Assembly: GCA_003254905.1 (NCBI GenBank)
Contig: QANU01094686.1
Coordinates: forward strand, 497,849-561,848
Origin: Nissolia schottii
Taxonomy: Eukaryota; Streptophyta; Magnoliopsida; Fabales; Fabaceae
DNA length: 64,000 nucleotides
Reading direction: 5' to 3'
Numbering within the stretch: the stretch's first letter is position 1; every line of letters begins with the position of its first letter. The notes beneath the pieces are model-generated. The model was not told where the DNA came from. It did no database searches and worked only from the letters and a program-made list of their open reading frames with translations. A program made the position numbers and the translations under genes. This document shows positions 36,038-47,673 of this stretch, in pieces.

Positions 36038-39000
36038 CTAAGCTTCTTCGGCATCGCTCATGCTGGCGTGACTGTCAATATAGAATTCCGCGGAGAAATC
36101 AATTTCATCTGCAATCCTTCCTCTGTTGTGTTGACACGCACGACATGCATAATCAGTATAAAAAATGTGAAGGAGAAGGTGCAAGTAAATTGCCTTAACC
36201 AACATATTAGATAATAATAATAATAATAATAATAATACCTTTCAAGAACAAACTTCCCTTCTTTATACTTTTGGGTCTTCTCATGCGCAGACTCCTGAGA
36301 GATTAAGTAAAATTTAAGAGAGTCAAAAGCTGTGTGGTGTAAGATGGGGTCGATAATAATAGCGATCACAAATTTTGGGCCTAAACAATATGAACTAATT
36401 ATTTTAATGTCCAATTAATCTGACCTTTTTATAAAATGTGATGTTGACTATGCTACTCAATGTTAAATATGTCAACGAGTGATAGCTGCCAACTAATTTG
36501 AATAAAAGAATGATTTATGAGGGTTAATACAGATCCAAAGCCTAGATGCATGAAATTGAGGCAGGATAAGAGAAGAGGATTACATATTTCCAGCCAACTA
36601 TTTGACCACAGCAACAGCAAAAGATATCTGCCACGGTATGCAGTCCCGACAGCATCGACCTTTCCTCTAGCGCTCCAATTGTGAAGTTCACGCTGGATCA
36701 CAGGAATAAAATGTAAGCAGAGGCTTGGAATATTTAGGTCTAGCGATGTTTTCATCTAATAATTCCTAAATTTAATTGACAATATCCGCAAACAATAATT
36801 GTGATTACTGTTTACAAATGCGATCGCAGACCATGACTTTCTATATGAGAGGGCACAAACTTATTCATGTTGTTTAAGGCTTAATACGTAAGTCACTGAC
36901 AAATGGATATCATGTTACGAGTTTCTTTTTTGGTACATGTCATGTTGACACGTTACGAGTTTCGATCCACAAAATGAAGTCATTTCATAACAGCTGTGGC
37001 TTCTATTTAGGCATGCTCCTTATACCAAAAGTTTGAATAAATGTGTGAGGATTCCAATAGTAAAGAGAAACAACAAAGTTCCAAAATTTGGGGGGCAAAA
37101 GTATAAAGGAAAGTTCGTGGGAGGCTTCTGTGTGTTTGTAAAAGCAGCAATACGACAGGCAAAAGAAAAAAAACTTCAATAAAACCCAGCGCAAACACAA
37201 CTAATTTAATAATTCTGTCTTAATCTGTCCATTTCTTAACTCAACATGCTTAAAACACATGAAACTTTAAAATCGGAAAGAAACAATTGAAGATTTTAAA
37301 ATAAAGGAATGTAAGTGTTTGCAGTCATTTTGGTGAATTCAAAGTATACGTCAAACTTGTGCCGATGACATAAAAGATTATGCTAGTTTCTGGATTGTGG
37401 CCATCGTAAACTCACGGATTCAATTCTTTAGAAAGTCAAAACAAATCTAAAACTATCGTCTGTGGAAAGAGGAAGTTGAGCAGGCAATGTTGTTAGAAAA
37501 GAAAGGTCAACATTTATTAGGGCCACAGTTAAAAGCAGGAAATTGTTCAAAAAAAGGCAGGAAAATCAGAATTATCATTTTTATTGTGTTTGCAGACATG
37601 AAAAGGATCAAACTGAACAATGATGCCACACAAAATTATTTTAGACACATATAAACATAATTATATAGATGGATGTGATCTAATCTTCCACACAAGGTGT
37701 TGTATCATGGTCATAGAAGGGTGCATTCATACTCCAGTGGGAAAAAGACTCCTGAATGTAGACCAGTGAACTGGAGCCGTAAAAGCACCGTAATTGCCCC
37801 TTAAAAGCAAGGACAGAAATGCTTATATCATCACTAGCACTCAAAGATCCAATCAACAGACTCTGCTATCACGGATTTTGAAGCTCGCGGAATGCATGAA
37901 AACATGTACATGCTTTTCCAATCAACAAACAAGGCTCGGAGCATTTCAAACCATGAAAGTTTTTCCCTCGGAGGTTTCTAACTCGTTCTACAAGACTAAC
38001 AAATTATGCTAAATTCATTTTTATAGCTACCAATAATGCAACATAAGTAAATTAAAACGACATGAACCACAAAAGCCTGTTATGTTACCACAAAATGCCA
38101 TCATAACTTGCAATTAGTAACTAATTCATGTATCCAACAAGAACTGAAATGTACTCACACATTATTGAAGAGGTATGCTTTTCCCCTCCGGCAGTGAAAA
38201 GCCTGAAAGAATAGTAACAGAAGATTAAGATGAGAAGCAATTTAACAATCCGGCAAAGCAGTTGAAGACTTGGATCACAGTACTGGCATAACCAAGCAAA
38301 ATCAATAGCACAGAGATTATGCATGCAATTAGAAGCAATAAACTTAGCTTTTAATCCTTTCCCACTTCAAGGATTATACATGTTACTGATGTGAGCTATA
38401 TGTTTATTTTATTAGAAGCAACCATGAAACGAATCATGCAATCAAGGGTCAAAAGGGCACAGGTAAGATCATACTGAAGCTTTTTCACCTGAATCTCTTT
38501 GTGTATTTTTTTTCTTTTGGCTATAGTCTGATACTGGCTTAAAGATAAGTAAAACTAAACTCATCATGAGGGTGGACTAGACACCCTTATTGTACTCTAA
38601 AAATTAAAATACTCCATAGAAAGGAAATTTAATCCTGACCGGTTCACGAATTCAAGTGAACAAACAAAAGGATTCAAATACTCAGGGTAGAATTGTGCAA
38701 GCCATTATACTTATAAATGGTACTTTAGTTAAGCCAATAACCATATACCAATCCAAAGTGGGAACTCGACAGTTCTCTGGCATTAGTGGATATGGATCAA
38801 TTAATTATAAAGGCTTCACTCCACTTAGGATGCATAATAATAATTAAACAGCTCAAAATCACAAAGCTTATCACCTAAACAGCTCAAACTCACTAGACCA
38901 AGCTTCCAGCACAAAGGCTCCACAGTAGATATAGCAGAGTATAAATTCTTCATATTTCAACACACGACAAAATTCTATGAAAGGGTAAATTTAATACATG

Positions 39001-39189
39001 AATGGTTGCTTGCTCAAGCAAAAATTTACACAAAAACAATATAAATTCTTAGCTAAACATTTGAGAAAGAGAAAAAGGTGTATGGTGCCCTACCCGAGAG
39101 ATAAGGTCATCTGCGAGGGCCAAGTGAGTGTTGCAGAACTTGCATCTATAGGACCTGCCCTCCAGCTCCACCACAAACACTCTCCCCAT
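36038..39189 (-). CDS. Yippee-like zinc-binding protein
   Basis: Yippee proteins are small, highly conserved eukaryotic proteins with one zinc-binding fold related to Mis18 and cereblon; in animals some serve in the CTLH ubiquitin-ligase complex, while plant roles are poorly known. Coding exons on the minus strand: 39094-39189, 38159-38202, 36584-36692, 36239-36294 and 36038-36122, all GT-AG, joining to 129 aa, the usual length. It starts [19 protein letters not shown], giving the first zinc pair C16 and C19. The second pair is C72 and C75 in [15 protein letters not shown]. The segment [19 protein letters not shown] and the acidic tail are typical. The frame stays open upstream to an ATG at 39321, but the family starts at MGR, so 39189 is preferred. 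Sub-family is not assigned. Confidence 0.92.
36211..36237. repeat. (ATT)n microsatellite touching a splice donor
   Basis: About nine ATT units (gene strand) begin inside the donor of Yippee intron 4, so that the site reads GAAAG|GTATTATTATT. The tract therefore supplies intron positions +3 onward. Confidence 0.9.
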
Positions 39190-40018
39190 TTGTGCTCTCT
39201 TTGCTTTTGAGATTGTGATGTCGCGGCTCAAAACAAAACTGAGCTGTGTGTTGGAATAAGAACTTAGAAGAAGGGGGAGAGAGAGAGACAGGGCAGAGTG
39301 AGGGACTAGTAAAAGGGACACGTGTAACTGTTAGTTTTGTTTTAACTAATGGAAGCACACGCATGATAACGTTTGGACACTTGCCTCTCTCATATGGTTG
39401 GATTGCGTTGCAATCGTGCTCCTATAATCTTAAATTTGTGGGACCATCCATTTATCTTTAAGTGAAAAGCAATAGTTACTAGGGACAGAAGAGGTTGTAT
39501 ATTACAGACATCATGCACTGGGTGAGGATGTTATGGCCAAAAAATTTCAAAGACAATTCTAGCGAAATTAAACTAACACAATTAAATTAAGAGTCTTGCT
39601 ACACGTACACAAAAAAATATACACCATATATACACCCTATACTTATATACATAAAGTTTGTGTTTTAATGTCTGTAATGTTTGTGCATTTAATTAAGTAT
39701 AATTGAGAATATCATCTATAAGTTTGTAATGTTTGTGCACTCATGAGAATAAAGTTTGTGCATTATTAATGGTGTATGTATGAGTGTATAAAATTGAGTG
39801 TACATGTAGCATTTTTGTTAAATTAATCAAACAAGGGTTTTGCAATCAAGTGATAAGGGCAAGTGTTAAGAAATTAACCTGAGAAATGGCTGTATTAAAG
39901 AGATAAAAGTTTTATAACCCCAATGATGTGTTGGAAGCTAGAAGTTTTTATTTTTAACTTCTTAATTAGGAGATTGGTTAATAAAATTTATAAAATAAAA
40001 TTGTTATTAGTTTATTGT
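39190..40018. other. Promoter side of the Yippee-like gene and spacer
   Basis: A GA-rich stretch (GGGGGAGAGAGAGAGACAGG, pyrimidine-rich on the gene strand) at 39272-39291 lies in the presumed leader/promoter. Apart from the Mutator-type MITE listed separately, the rest is AT-rich and featureless. Confidence 0.5.
39582..39826. mobile_element. Mutator-type MITE with 9-bp target duplication
   Basis: The element at 39591-39817 (227 bp) has imperfect inverted ends, GAGTCTTGCTACACGTACAC and, from the right, CAAAAATGCTACATGTACAC. It is flanked by identical 9-base repeats TTAAATTAA at 39582-39590 and 39818-39826. A 9-base duplication points to the Mutator superfamily. The repeats are AT-only, so chance is not fully excluded. 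The interior has several copies of AAGTTTGTGCATT-like sequence. Confidence 0.7.
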
Positions 40019-43000
40019 AGTATTGAGAAAGACATGTATATGCAACGGAAAAATCACAAGCACGCAGTGAAAATAATAATATTATTTGTTTGAATTGAAC
40101 TTACGAGAAATGTAATATATGGCAAATAATATATTTAAGAGTGTGGAAATTAGATAGGCAAAATAGAGAGAGCACACACCAATTTTTAACGTGAAAAATT
40201 CCCAATGAGAGGAACAAAAAAATCACATGACCTAGTCCAAAAAGATTCCACTATGAAATATCAATGAGTACAGCTAAAGAGTTTCACGAAAAGGATCTCA
40301 AAGACAAATGCTACTAACTATGAAAAGGGTGGAACAAATATTAGAGCAACGCACTCAAAAGACTCATACAAGATAAAAGCAGTACAACCAAATAGGACAT
40401 AAAAAAATTTTGAGGTTACCAAATGAACACTCATAATTTTTAAAATAAATGACTAAAGTCGAGTTAAAAATAAAGTACAAAATAGTACTCAACAAACATT
40501 AAAACAAGCCAAAAATATCTCCCAAGCAAACGATAGTACTTTGGCAGGTGTGGTGGGGGTTGTTTTGTTGCACGACTGCTTTGCTTGGTTGTTGAAGCAG
40601 TACAACCAAATATATATATATATATATATATAAGGATTTCAAATCAAAGCCGAATCTTTTGTTGATTTTTTTATAAGATAATAAATAAAATAAGTGTTGG
40701 ACCCAATTTAATAGAGATCTTAACACAATAAACTCTCCCGTCGAATTAAGTGAGGACAATTGTCAATTCAATAATAAATCGACAAACTTCAAACTTCCCT
40801 CGTTGTAAACTCTTCGTCATCATGTCAGAACCATTATCATCTATGTGAACCTTTTCAAGCTCTATTACTTTAGAATCCTGAACATCACGTATTTAATGAT
40901 ACCAAACATCAATATGTTTAGATCTACCATGGAAAGTGGAATTCTTGCTATGATGTATAGCACTTTGGCTATCACAAAATAAAGTATACCTCTGTTGAGT
41001 AAAACCAAGTTCTTGCACAAATTTCTTCATCCAAAGCAACACTTTGTAAGCTTCAGTAATAGCAATGAGCTCAGTCTTAGTTGTGGACAATGCAACACAC
41101 TTTTGCAACTTAGATTGTCAAGCCATAGTTCCCCTTGCAAAGGTAATCAAATAACCAGAAATAGACTTCCTAGAATCAATATCCCCTGCCATGTCTGAAT
41201 CAGTATAACCACAAATAACACGTTTATCAATTCCAAAATCAAGTTTTAAATTAGAAGTGCTACAGAGGTATCTCAAAATCTATTTCACTGCTTTCCAATG
41301 CTCAATACAAGTATTGGAAAGAAAATGGCTGACAACACCAACTACATAAGCTATATCAGGCCTAGTGCAAACCATTGCACACATCAGACTCCCTACTATA
41401 GAAGCATAATGAACACGTTGCATGTCTTCTTTTTCTTTATCACTAGAAGGAGACTGTCTAGTGTTAACGCTAAAGTGTGTGTCCAGAGGAGTGCTTACCA
41501 CTTTAGCTTTATCCAAGTAAAACCACTGAAGTACCTTCTCAATATAGCTCTCTTGAGACAACCATAACTTGGCTTCTCAATCACGAGTAATGTGCATACC
41601 AAGAATTTGTCTCGCTGATCCCAAGTCTTTCATCACAAAAGACTTGCTAAACTCCTTTTTTAACCTAGCAACTCTAAAGACATTATGACCAACAATTAAC
41701 ATGTCATCAACATGCAGCAATAAAATGATGAAATCATTATCGAAGAATTTCTGCACAAAAACACAATGGTCGGAAGTAGTCTTCTTGAATCCTTGTTGGA
41801 TCATAACTAGCTCAAACTTCTTGTACCATTGCCTCGGGGCTTATTTCAACCCATGCAAACTTTTCTTCAGCTTGCAAACATAATCTTCTCTACCTTTGAC
41901 CAAAAAACTTTCAGGTTGCTCCATATAAATTTCTTCCTCCAAATTACCATGGAGGAATGCAATTTTCACATCCATCTAATCAAGCTCTAAATCAAGAATG
42001 ACTGTTAAACTAATAACAACTTGGATGGATGACATTTTAACAACAGGCGAAAATATCTCATCAAAGTCAATACCTTTCCTTTGACAATAGCCCTTGACAA
42101 CTAATTGTGTTTTGTATCGTGGAACTGAATCATTCTCTTCAGCCTTCAATCTGTAAATCCATTAATTCTCCAAAGCTTTATTGTCCTTGGGCAGATTGAC
42201 CAGCTCAAAAGTATGATTTTCAAGCAATGATTTCATCTTCAACCATTTATGTAACCCACTATTTCTTGTGTTAGCTTTCGATAGTCTCTTCATAGCATTC
42301 AAGTTCTCCCCCGTTAGTGAGGAACGCATATACATCAGGTGAGTAACGGGTAGAGGGCACAGGCTATCTAGAAGACCTATTGATGGTAATAATAGGTTCA
42401 TTAACATTATCAACAACATCATCATCAATAGTCTCTACTAGCTCATTTGGAATACGATTTTCAACATCAGCGTGACTGTCAAGGTCTGCTCCATCAGGCG
42501 TATCTGTATTAGTATCAGGCACTAGATCAAGCTCAACTAAACCATCAAAACATGATGACTATAATCTTTTTGCCATGTCAATATCTTCAATGGTCTAATC
42601 CTCCATGTAAACAACATCACAACTTCTAACAAGCTTCTTTGTAACCAGATCATAAAATTTGTAGCCAAATTCATCATGGCCATAGCCAATGAATATGAAT
42701 TGCCTTGTCTTGTCATCTAACTTGCACCTTTCATCCTTTGGCAAATGAACAAATGTTTTGCACCCAAAAACACACAAGTGGTCATAGGAGCCATCCTTCC
42801 CATACCACACTATGTCATCCGCAAAGCAATACCAGCGGATAAATTAATAACATTTGTAACAGTATGTAAAGCATCAGCCCAAAAAGATCAAGGTAAATTT
42901 TCTTCAGAAAGTAAACATCTGACTCTCTCTATCAATATCTTGTTCATCCTTTCGGCCAAGCCATTAAGCTGAGGAGTCTTGGGAGGCGTCTTCTAGTGTC

Positions 43001-44880
43001 GAATATCTTGCTGTTTGCAGTATTCACCAAACAATCCACAATACTTGCCACCATTATCAATGAAAATACATTTTATTTTCTTTCTTGTCTCTCTCTCAAC
43101 GGAAGCCTGAAATTCTTTAAAGACCAAGTACCTAGTCTTTAGTCTTCAAAGCATAAACCTGGAGTTTTCTTGAATGATCATCAATAAACATATCAAAGTA
43201 ACGAGCTCTGCCAAAAGTTTTAATTTTCATAGGACCACAGAGATCTCAATGCACCAACTCAAGTACCTCTGATTTTCTAGAATGAGGACAAATCTTGAAA
43301 GAGACTATGTTTTGTTTCCTAACCAAGCAGTGAGCACACTTTTCTAAGTTCCCGCTCTTCAAATCTGCAAGGAAATTCTTGTTGGCCAAATAGTTCAGTC
43401 CCTTCTCACTGATGTGGCTAAGCCCCTAATGCCATAATTCTAATGAACTTTCAAAATCAACAAAATTTTCAGCATCAACAAAAATAGTAGCTTTCATCTA
43501 GTACAAACTAGAAAATTTCTCACCACTTGCTACAACCAAAGATCCCTTAGTAAGTTTCTATTGTCCATTACCAAAGGTATTAAAATAGCCATTGTCATCG
43601 AACACTAGCAGAAATCATACGAAAGCGGATGTTTGGTGCGTGCCTGACATTGTTCAAAATTAACTTTGTTCCATTGCTGAAGTAAACGATATTAATGCCA
43701 ATAACCTTTGACGTATTATTATTTCTCATCTTCAACATACCAAAATTACCTGGAGTAAAGGAAGAGAAAAAATCCTTTCTTTTAGTCCCATGAAAACTAG
43801 AACCACTGTCAACAACCCAACTAGAATTGTCACAGGCAACATTGACCATATTCTGATAAAAAACAATCAACAGATCTCCATCAGTAGCAGTAGCAACATT
43901 ATCATCATTCTTCTTTTCTCTATTACCTTTGTTACCATTTTTCTTATTCGTCAACTCACGACAAAACTTCTTAGTATGACTCTTGTTACCACTATGATCA
44001 TACTCAAAATTTATGTACTTGGATTTCGATTTGCTTATGCTTACTTTTATCTCGTTGACCTCTTCCCTTATCTTCTTTAGTAACCAAAACCTCTGATTGT
44101 GTAGAGGATGCTTGTTGAGTTTGTCTTCTAACTTCTTCATTCAAAACAACAGTTTTAACCATATTCATGGTCACAACTCCACTTGGAGAAGAATTAGTTA
44201 AAGTAACGCGAAGATTTTCTTAAGAATTAGGTAGAGTATTGAGTAACCAAAGCCCCATAACTTCATCTTTAAATTTAATAATCATGACAGATAATCAATC
44301 AAAACAACCTTGAAAATCACTCAAGTAATCAAAAATAGAAGTACCTTCTTTATACTTCAAATTCATAGCTTGCTTTAGCATAAATAATTTGTTGTTCCCG
44401 GTCTTGGAGGATTAAAAATTTTCAAGCTTTTCCCATAAAATCTTGGCATATGAATCATTAACAATATGATTCAAAATATTGCCATCAACACATTGTCGGA
44501 TAAAACCACAAACCACTTCGTGCTCAAAAGCTCAATCTTCATCATATTTATTCTCCAGTTTCTACATAGAAAATTAAACACGGGAAGATGTAATTTTTCA
44601 CAAAGAGTAAATCACTCATCTTGGCTTTCCATCTGTGGTAATTAGTGTCATTCAAATAGACCATCCTATCATAATTAGGCTTCATCGTTTAATCAAGCAA
44701 ATTTCTCAATATCCAAAACAGCTTTGAGGTCATCTGTTGGGAAAGGTGTGTATATGCAACGAAAAAATCACAATACACAATGGAAATAATAACCTTTTTT
44801 GCTTGAATTGAACCTATAAGAAACGTAATATATGACAAATAATATATCTAAGAATGCGAAAATTAGATAGCCATAAGAGT
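40019..44880 (-). mobile_element. Ty1/copia retroelement fossil
   Basis: Read on the minus strand, the parts come in copia order. Gag-like sequence lies near 44700-44100 (NYDRMVYLNDTNYHRWKAKM). Protease is near 43830 (SSWVVDSGSS). Integrase is at about 43500-42600, including HLCVFGCKTFVHLPKDERC-like sequence at 42780. Reverse transcriptase is at 42400-41280 (LLLHVDDMLIVG) and RNase H at 41100-40890 (LFCDSQSAIHHSKN). A polypurine-like GGGAGAG precedes the 3' LTR at about 40019-40727. Its left edge matches 44743-44876, the remains of the other LTR, and both contain GTATATGCAACG and a GAATTGAAC motif. The two LTR copies are of unequal length and clearly diverged, so the element is old. It is broken, with many breaks. 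Confidence 0.9.
40609..40632. repeat. (TA)n microsatellite within the copia LTR
   Basis: About twelve TA units inside the 3' LTR of the copia fossil. Confidence 0.9.
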
Positions 44881-46152
44881 TCCACTGGTGACTCCTTCCA
44901 CATTAGTACACAATTTTGAATCTGTCATCGCAGAGTTAGCCTCCAACCTTGTCATTGTCTTTCCCGCACTATCTTCGTTTCAAATCTCTTTTCTACTTCA
45001 TATCTGAAGTCTGCTTCTACTTCAAATATGCTTCAAATCTCCATGCTTTGCAACACTTGCTTGAATTCATTTACAAATCTATACTTATTCATCTTTTTTC
45101 TTTTCACTAAGCTTCCAGGAATTTTTGTAAAGTAAATCTTTTTTCTGGGCTTGTGTTGGACATTCTTTTGATTTTTTTGATTTTATTGTTATTGAGGGTG
45201 ATTATTAATAAATTGTTTGAATTTTGGAACTGTTTATGATTATGAAATAAAAAAGGGAAGCAGATTGATGATGTTGTTTACTATGCATTTTGGTGTTTGA
45301 TTTGGTATCCTTAAGTTGTTGCACGGTGGCTATAAATATTAGGTGGCTCAACTTTCTTCTGTGTTTTTTTCATTGTGTGATAGATCTTTAAATTGGAATC
45401 GGGGGTTGGCAGTGGCATTTTTTTTTTGTTTTCAATGATTTTTGGTGTATAAATATTTTTTTTATGAGAGATGTATAAATCTTAGACACACATCTTACAC
45501 TTTTATGGTTTTATGGTGGTGGTGGTTGATGGCAGTTTATGGTAGTGATGGTGGTGGTTCATGGTGTTGGTTGATGGACGTAGTGGTGGGGGTCACCAAA
45601 GAGGGAATGATGGCGTTAGCAGGTGAAGCAAGAGAGGTGGCAGTGGCAGTGGCAGTCTATCGGAAAACTTCTTCAGGGCGTTCAAAAATGCCAAAAGAAA
45701 AAGTATTACTTGTTAAGTATTCACTAATTATTCTTTATATGCTTAATGTATAATCCATTAGAACAATAAACTTTGATTTTTGCTGTCCATAAAAAGTTAC
45801 AAAAAAAAAAATCAAGGGTCACTCTAAATTTATTATTAATTAGTAATCACCAATTACAACATCATTACTTGTAATCAGTAATAGGTTAAATTTTTTTAGG
45901 ACTCTATTTACAAATCCAAAATTTCACTTCTGATCTCTTTGTGGGTGGAAAAGATACATTGGACTCAAGCAATCTCAGTCATCCATTGCAAAATCAATGA
46001 TTGTGATGCACAGACCAAGTTAATATGGGAAACTACCTAGTCCAATACAGACTCCTCCATAGAAGCAATTGTGAGTGAATGTTTTGGGACATACGTGTTT
46101 GTATAAGAATGAGTGGGTCGATCATAAACCAAGTCTATGTCGGCTTGGAACA
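44881..46152. other. Intergenic sequence, no gene recognised
   Basis: At 45500-45660 there is a TGG/GGT-rich low-complexity stretch that keeps one frame open for about 100 codons (W/G/V-rich). It has no family match that I know. The remainder is AT-rich. Confidence 0.5.
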
Positions 46153-46750
46153 TATAATTAAAGACATTTCAAAGTTACACCAAGTATCTCATGGAGAATG
46201 ATACATCAATCTCATTTAAACGATAAGATTTTAGATCATCTATACACTAAATTATTAAAAGCTAAAATTGAAATGGTCCATTGATAGAAAATATATTAAT
46301 TGTGCACCTTAAAACCTCCCTTATACAACCAATCTCTTTCCCCTCTCCCTCCCTCCATTCACCACCCTCACTTTTCCCCCCTCATGCCGCCACCATGCCT
46401 CCCTAAAACTACACCATAAACATGACGACCTCCAAGCTCTGGCCTAAACTCTTTCAGTAAGAAGAATGAATTCGACTTCCATTACTCTCTCATGGCTCAT
46501 CAACAATCATCTACTCTCAAACATTCGAACCTACCACTACAAGTCATCAGTGTCATCATTCTCCCATCTTCCAATTTCTTAACCAATTTTTAAGATCTTT
46601 TTCATTAATCCCAACTTTCAATTTCTTTAACAGTTTTTTACTCTCATATTTTATGGGTCATAGATGGTCTAAAATTTTATGGTTTAAATAAGACTGGTGC
46701 ATCATTCTCCATAAATTACCTAATGTAATTTAGAAATGTCCTATAATTAA
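46153..46750. mobile_element. Mutator-type element with long inverted repeats
   Basis: The element at 46162-46741 (580 bp) has inverted arms of about 95 bases. Left outer sequence is AGACATTTCAAAGTTACAC and the right, read inward, GGACATTTCTAAATTACAT; both arms share TCATGGAGAATGATACATCA-like and TAAGATTTTAGATCATCTAT-like blocks. It is flanked by identical 9-base repeats TATAATTAA (46153-46161 and 46742-46750), as for Mutator-like elements. The interior (46330-46640) is richer in C and looks unlike the arms, which would fit captured sequence, but I recognise no source gene. Confidence 0.85.
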
Positions 46751-47211
46751 ACAATAAAACTTGGCCCAACTCAAATGTGACTATTATGTATCATTTTATG
46801 GTTTAACTGTCAGCATGACTGTATGAGATAGAATTCCCATTATGTAACAACAACTAGTAGATACCTGAAAGAAGCTTCGGACCAAACAAAACAGTGAAAT
46901 TTAACTTCAGTATCAATTAATTAATTCTTGATTAGCCTTCAGCCGACAGCTAAGACAACAAAAAATTATTGGCTCGATATTATATTAGTCTGCAGTCTGC
47001 ACAGTGCACTCCTAGACATAAGACAAACTATTAGATGAATATTGTATTTTATTCAACATTAGAAAGATGTTTCAATTTCATTTATCCAAACTTTTATTCA
47101 AAATGTCATTTTATATATTATATATTATTAGGTAAAGGTTCAATCTAGTCCTGTCAAAATTACTGAAAGACAATTTACTTCCTAAAAAAAATATTAAGGT
47201 TTAAGTTTGTC

Positions 47212-47393
47212 TATGCCATTCTTTTTAAATATAGGTCACATTAATTTATGTGTATTTAGTCACACTTCATTAATATAATTAAATGACATTTTTGTCATTT
47301 TAACTTATCCCTACACTTTGAAGAGTGCATTTAAGTGTACTTATAAAGTGTAACTAAACACAAATGAATTAACTTGATCCATGTTTAAAAATG
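47212..47393. repeat. Hairpin-forming inverted repeat
   Basis: Arms of about 60 bases: CATTCTTTTTAAATATAGG on the left, and on the right, read inward, ATCATTTTTAAACATGG, continuing through TTAATTTATGTGTATTTAGT / TTAATTCATTTGTGTTTAGT. Probably a small MITE. Target duplications could not be fixed. Confidence 0.6.
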
Positions 47394-47394
47394 A

Positions 47395-47673
47395 TACTAC
47401 CTCCGTTCACTTTTAATTGTCATTTCTCAAACAAAGATTTGTCCAAGATTATTTTTCAATTGAATAGATTGAGGAAACATTAAATATATTTTTTTACAAG
47501 TTTATCCGTGTTATCTCTCGTACTTTTAATAACACTTAATTACTATAACACTAACTACTCAAAGTTAATTTTGTCTACACACTCTACACTTTTTCTATCT
47601 TAGTGTCAATTAAATAATTTCTTAACTGTGTGTTTTTGTCAAAAATGATAACAAAAAATAGAAGGAGAAAATA
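47395..47673. mobile_element. Stowaway-type MITE, second full-length copy
   Basis: A 275-bp element (47397-47671) with TA on both sides and inverted ends CTACCTCCGTTCACTTTTAA and, from the right, TTTTCTCCTTCTATTTTTT. Interior blocks such as GTTATCTCTCGTACTT and CTACACACTCTACACTTTTT align with the copy at 21658-21929. Confidence 0.8.

Noticed and set aside
35753-36214. 153-codon open frame on the plus strand
   Set aside because: Its second half is the antisense of Yippee exon 5 and intron 4. The first half is unrecognised, AT-rich and without splice support.
45442-45753. 103-codon Trp/Gly/Val-rich frame
   Set aside because: Arises from TGG/GGT repeats. No family, no splice context and no conserved motif.
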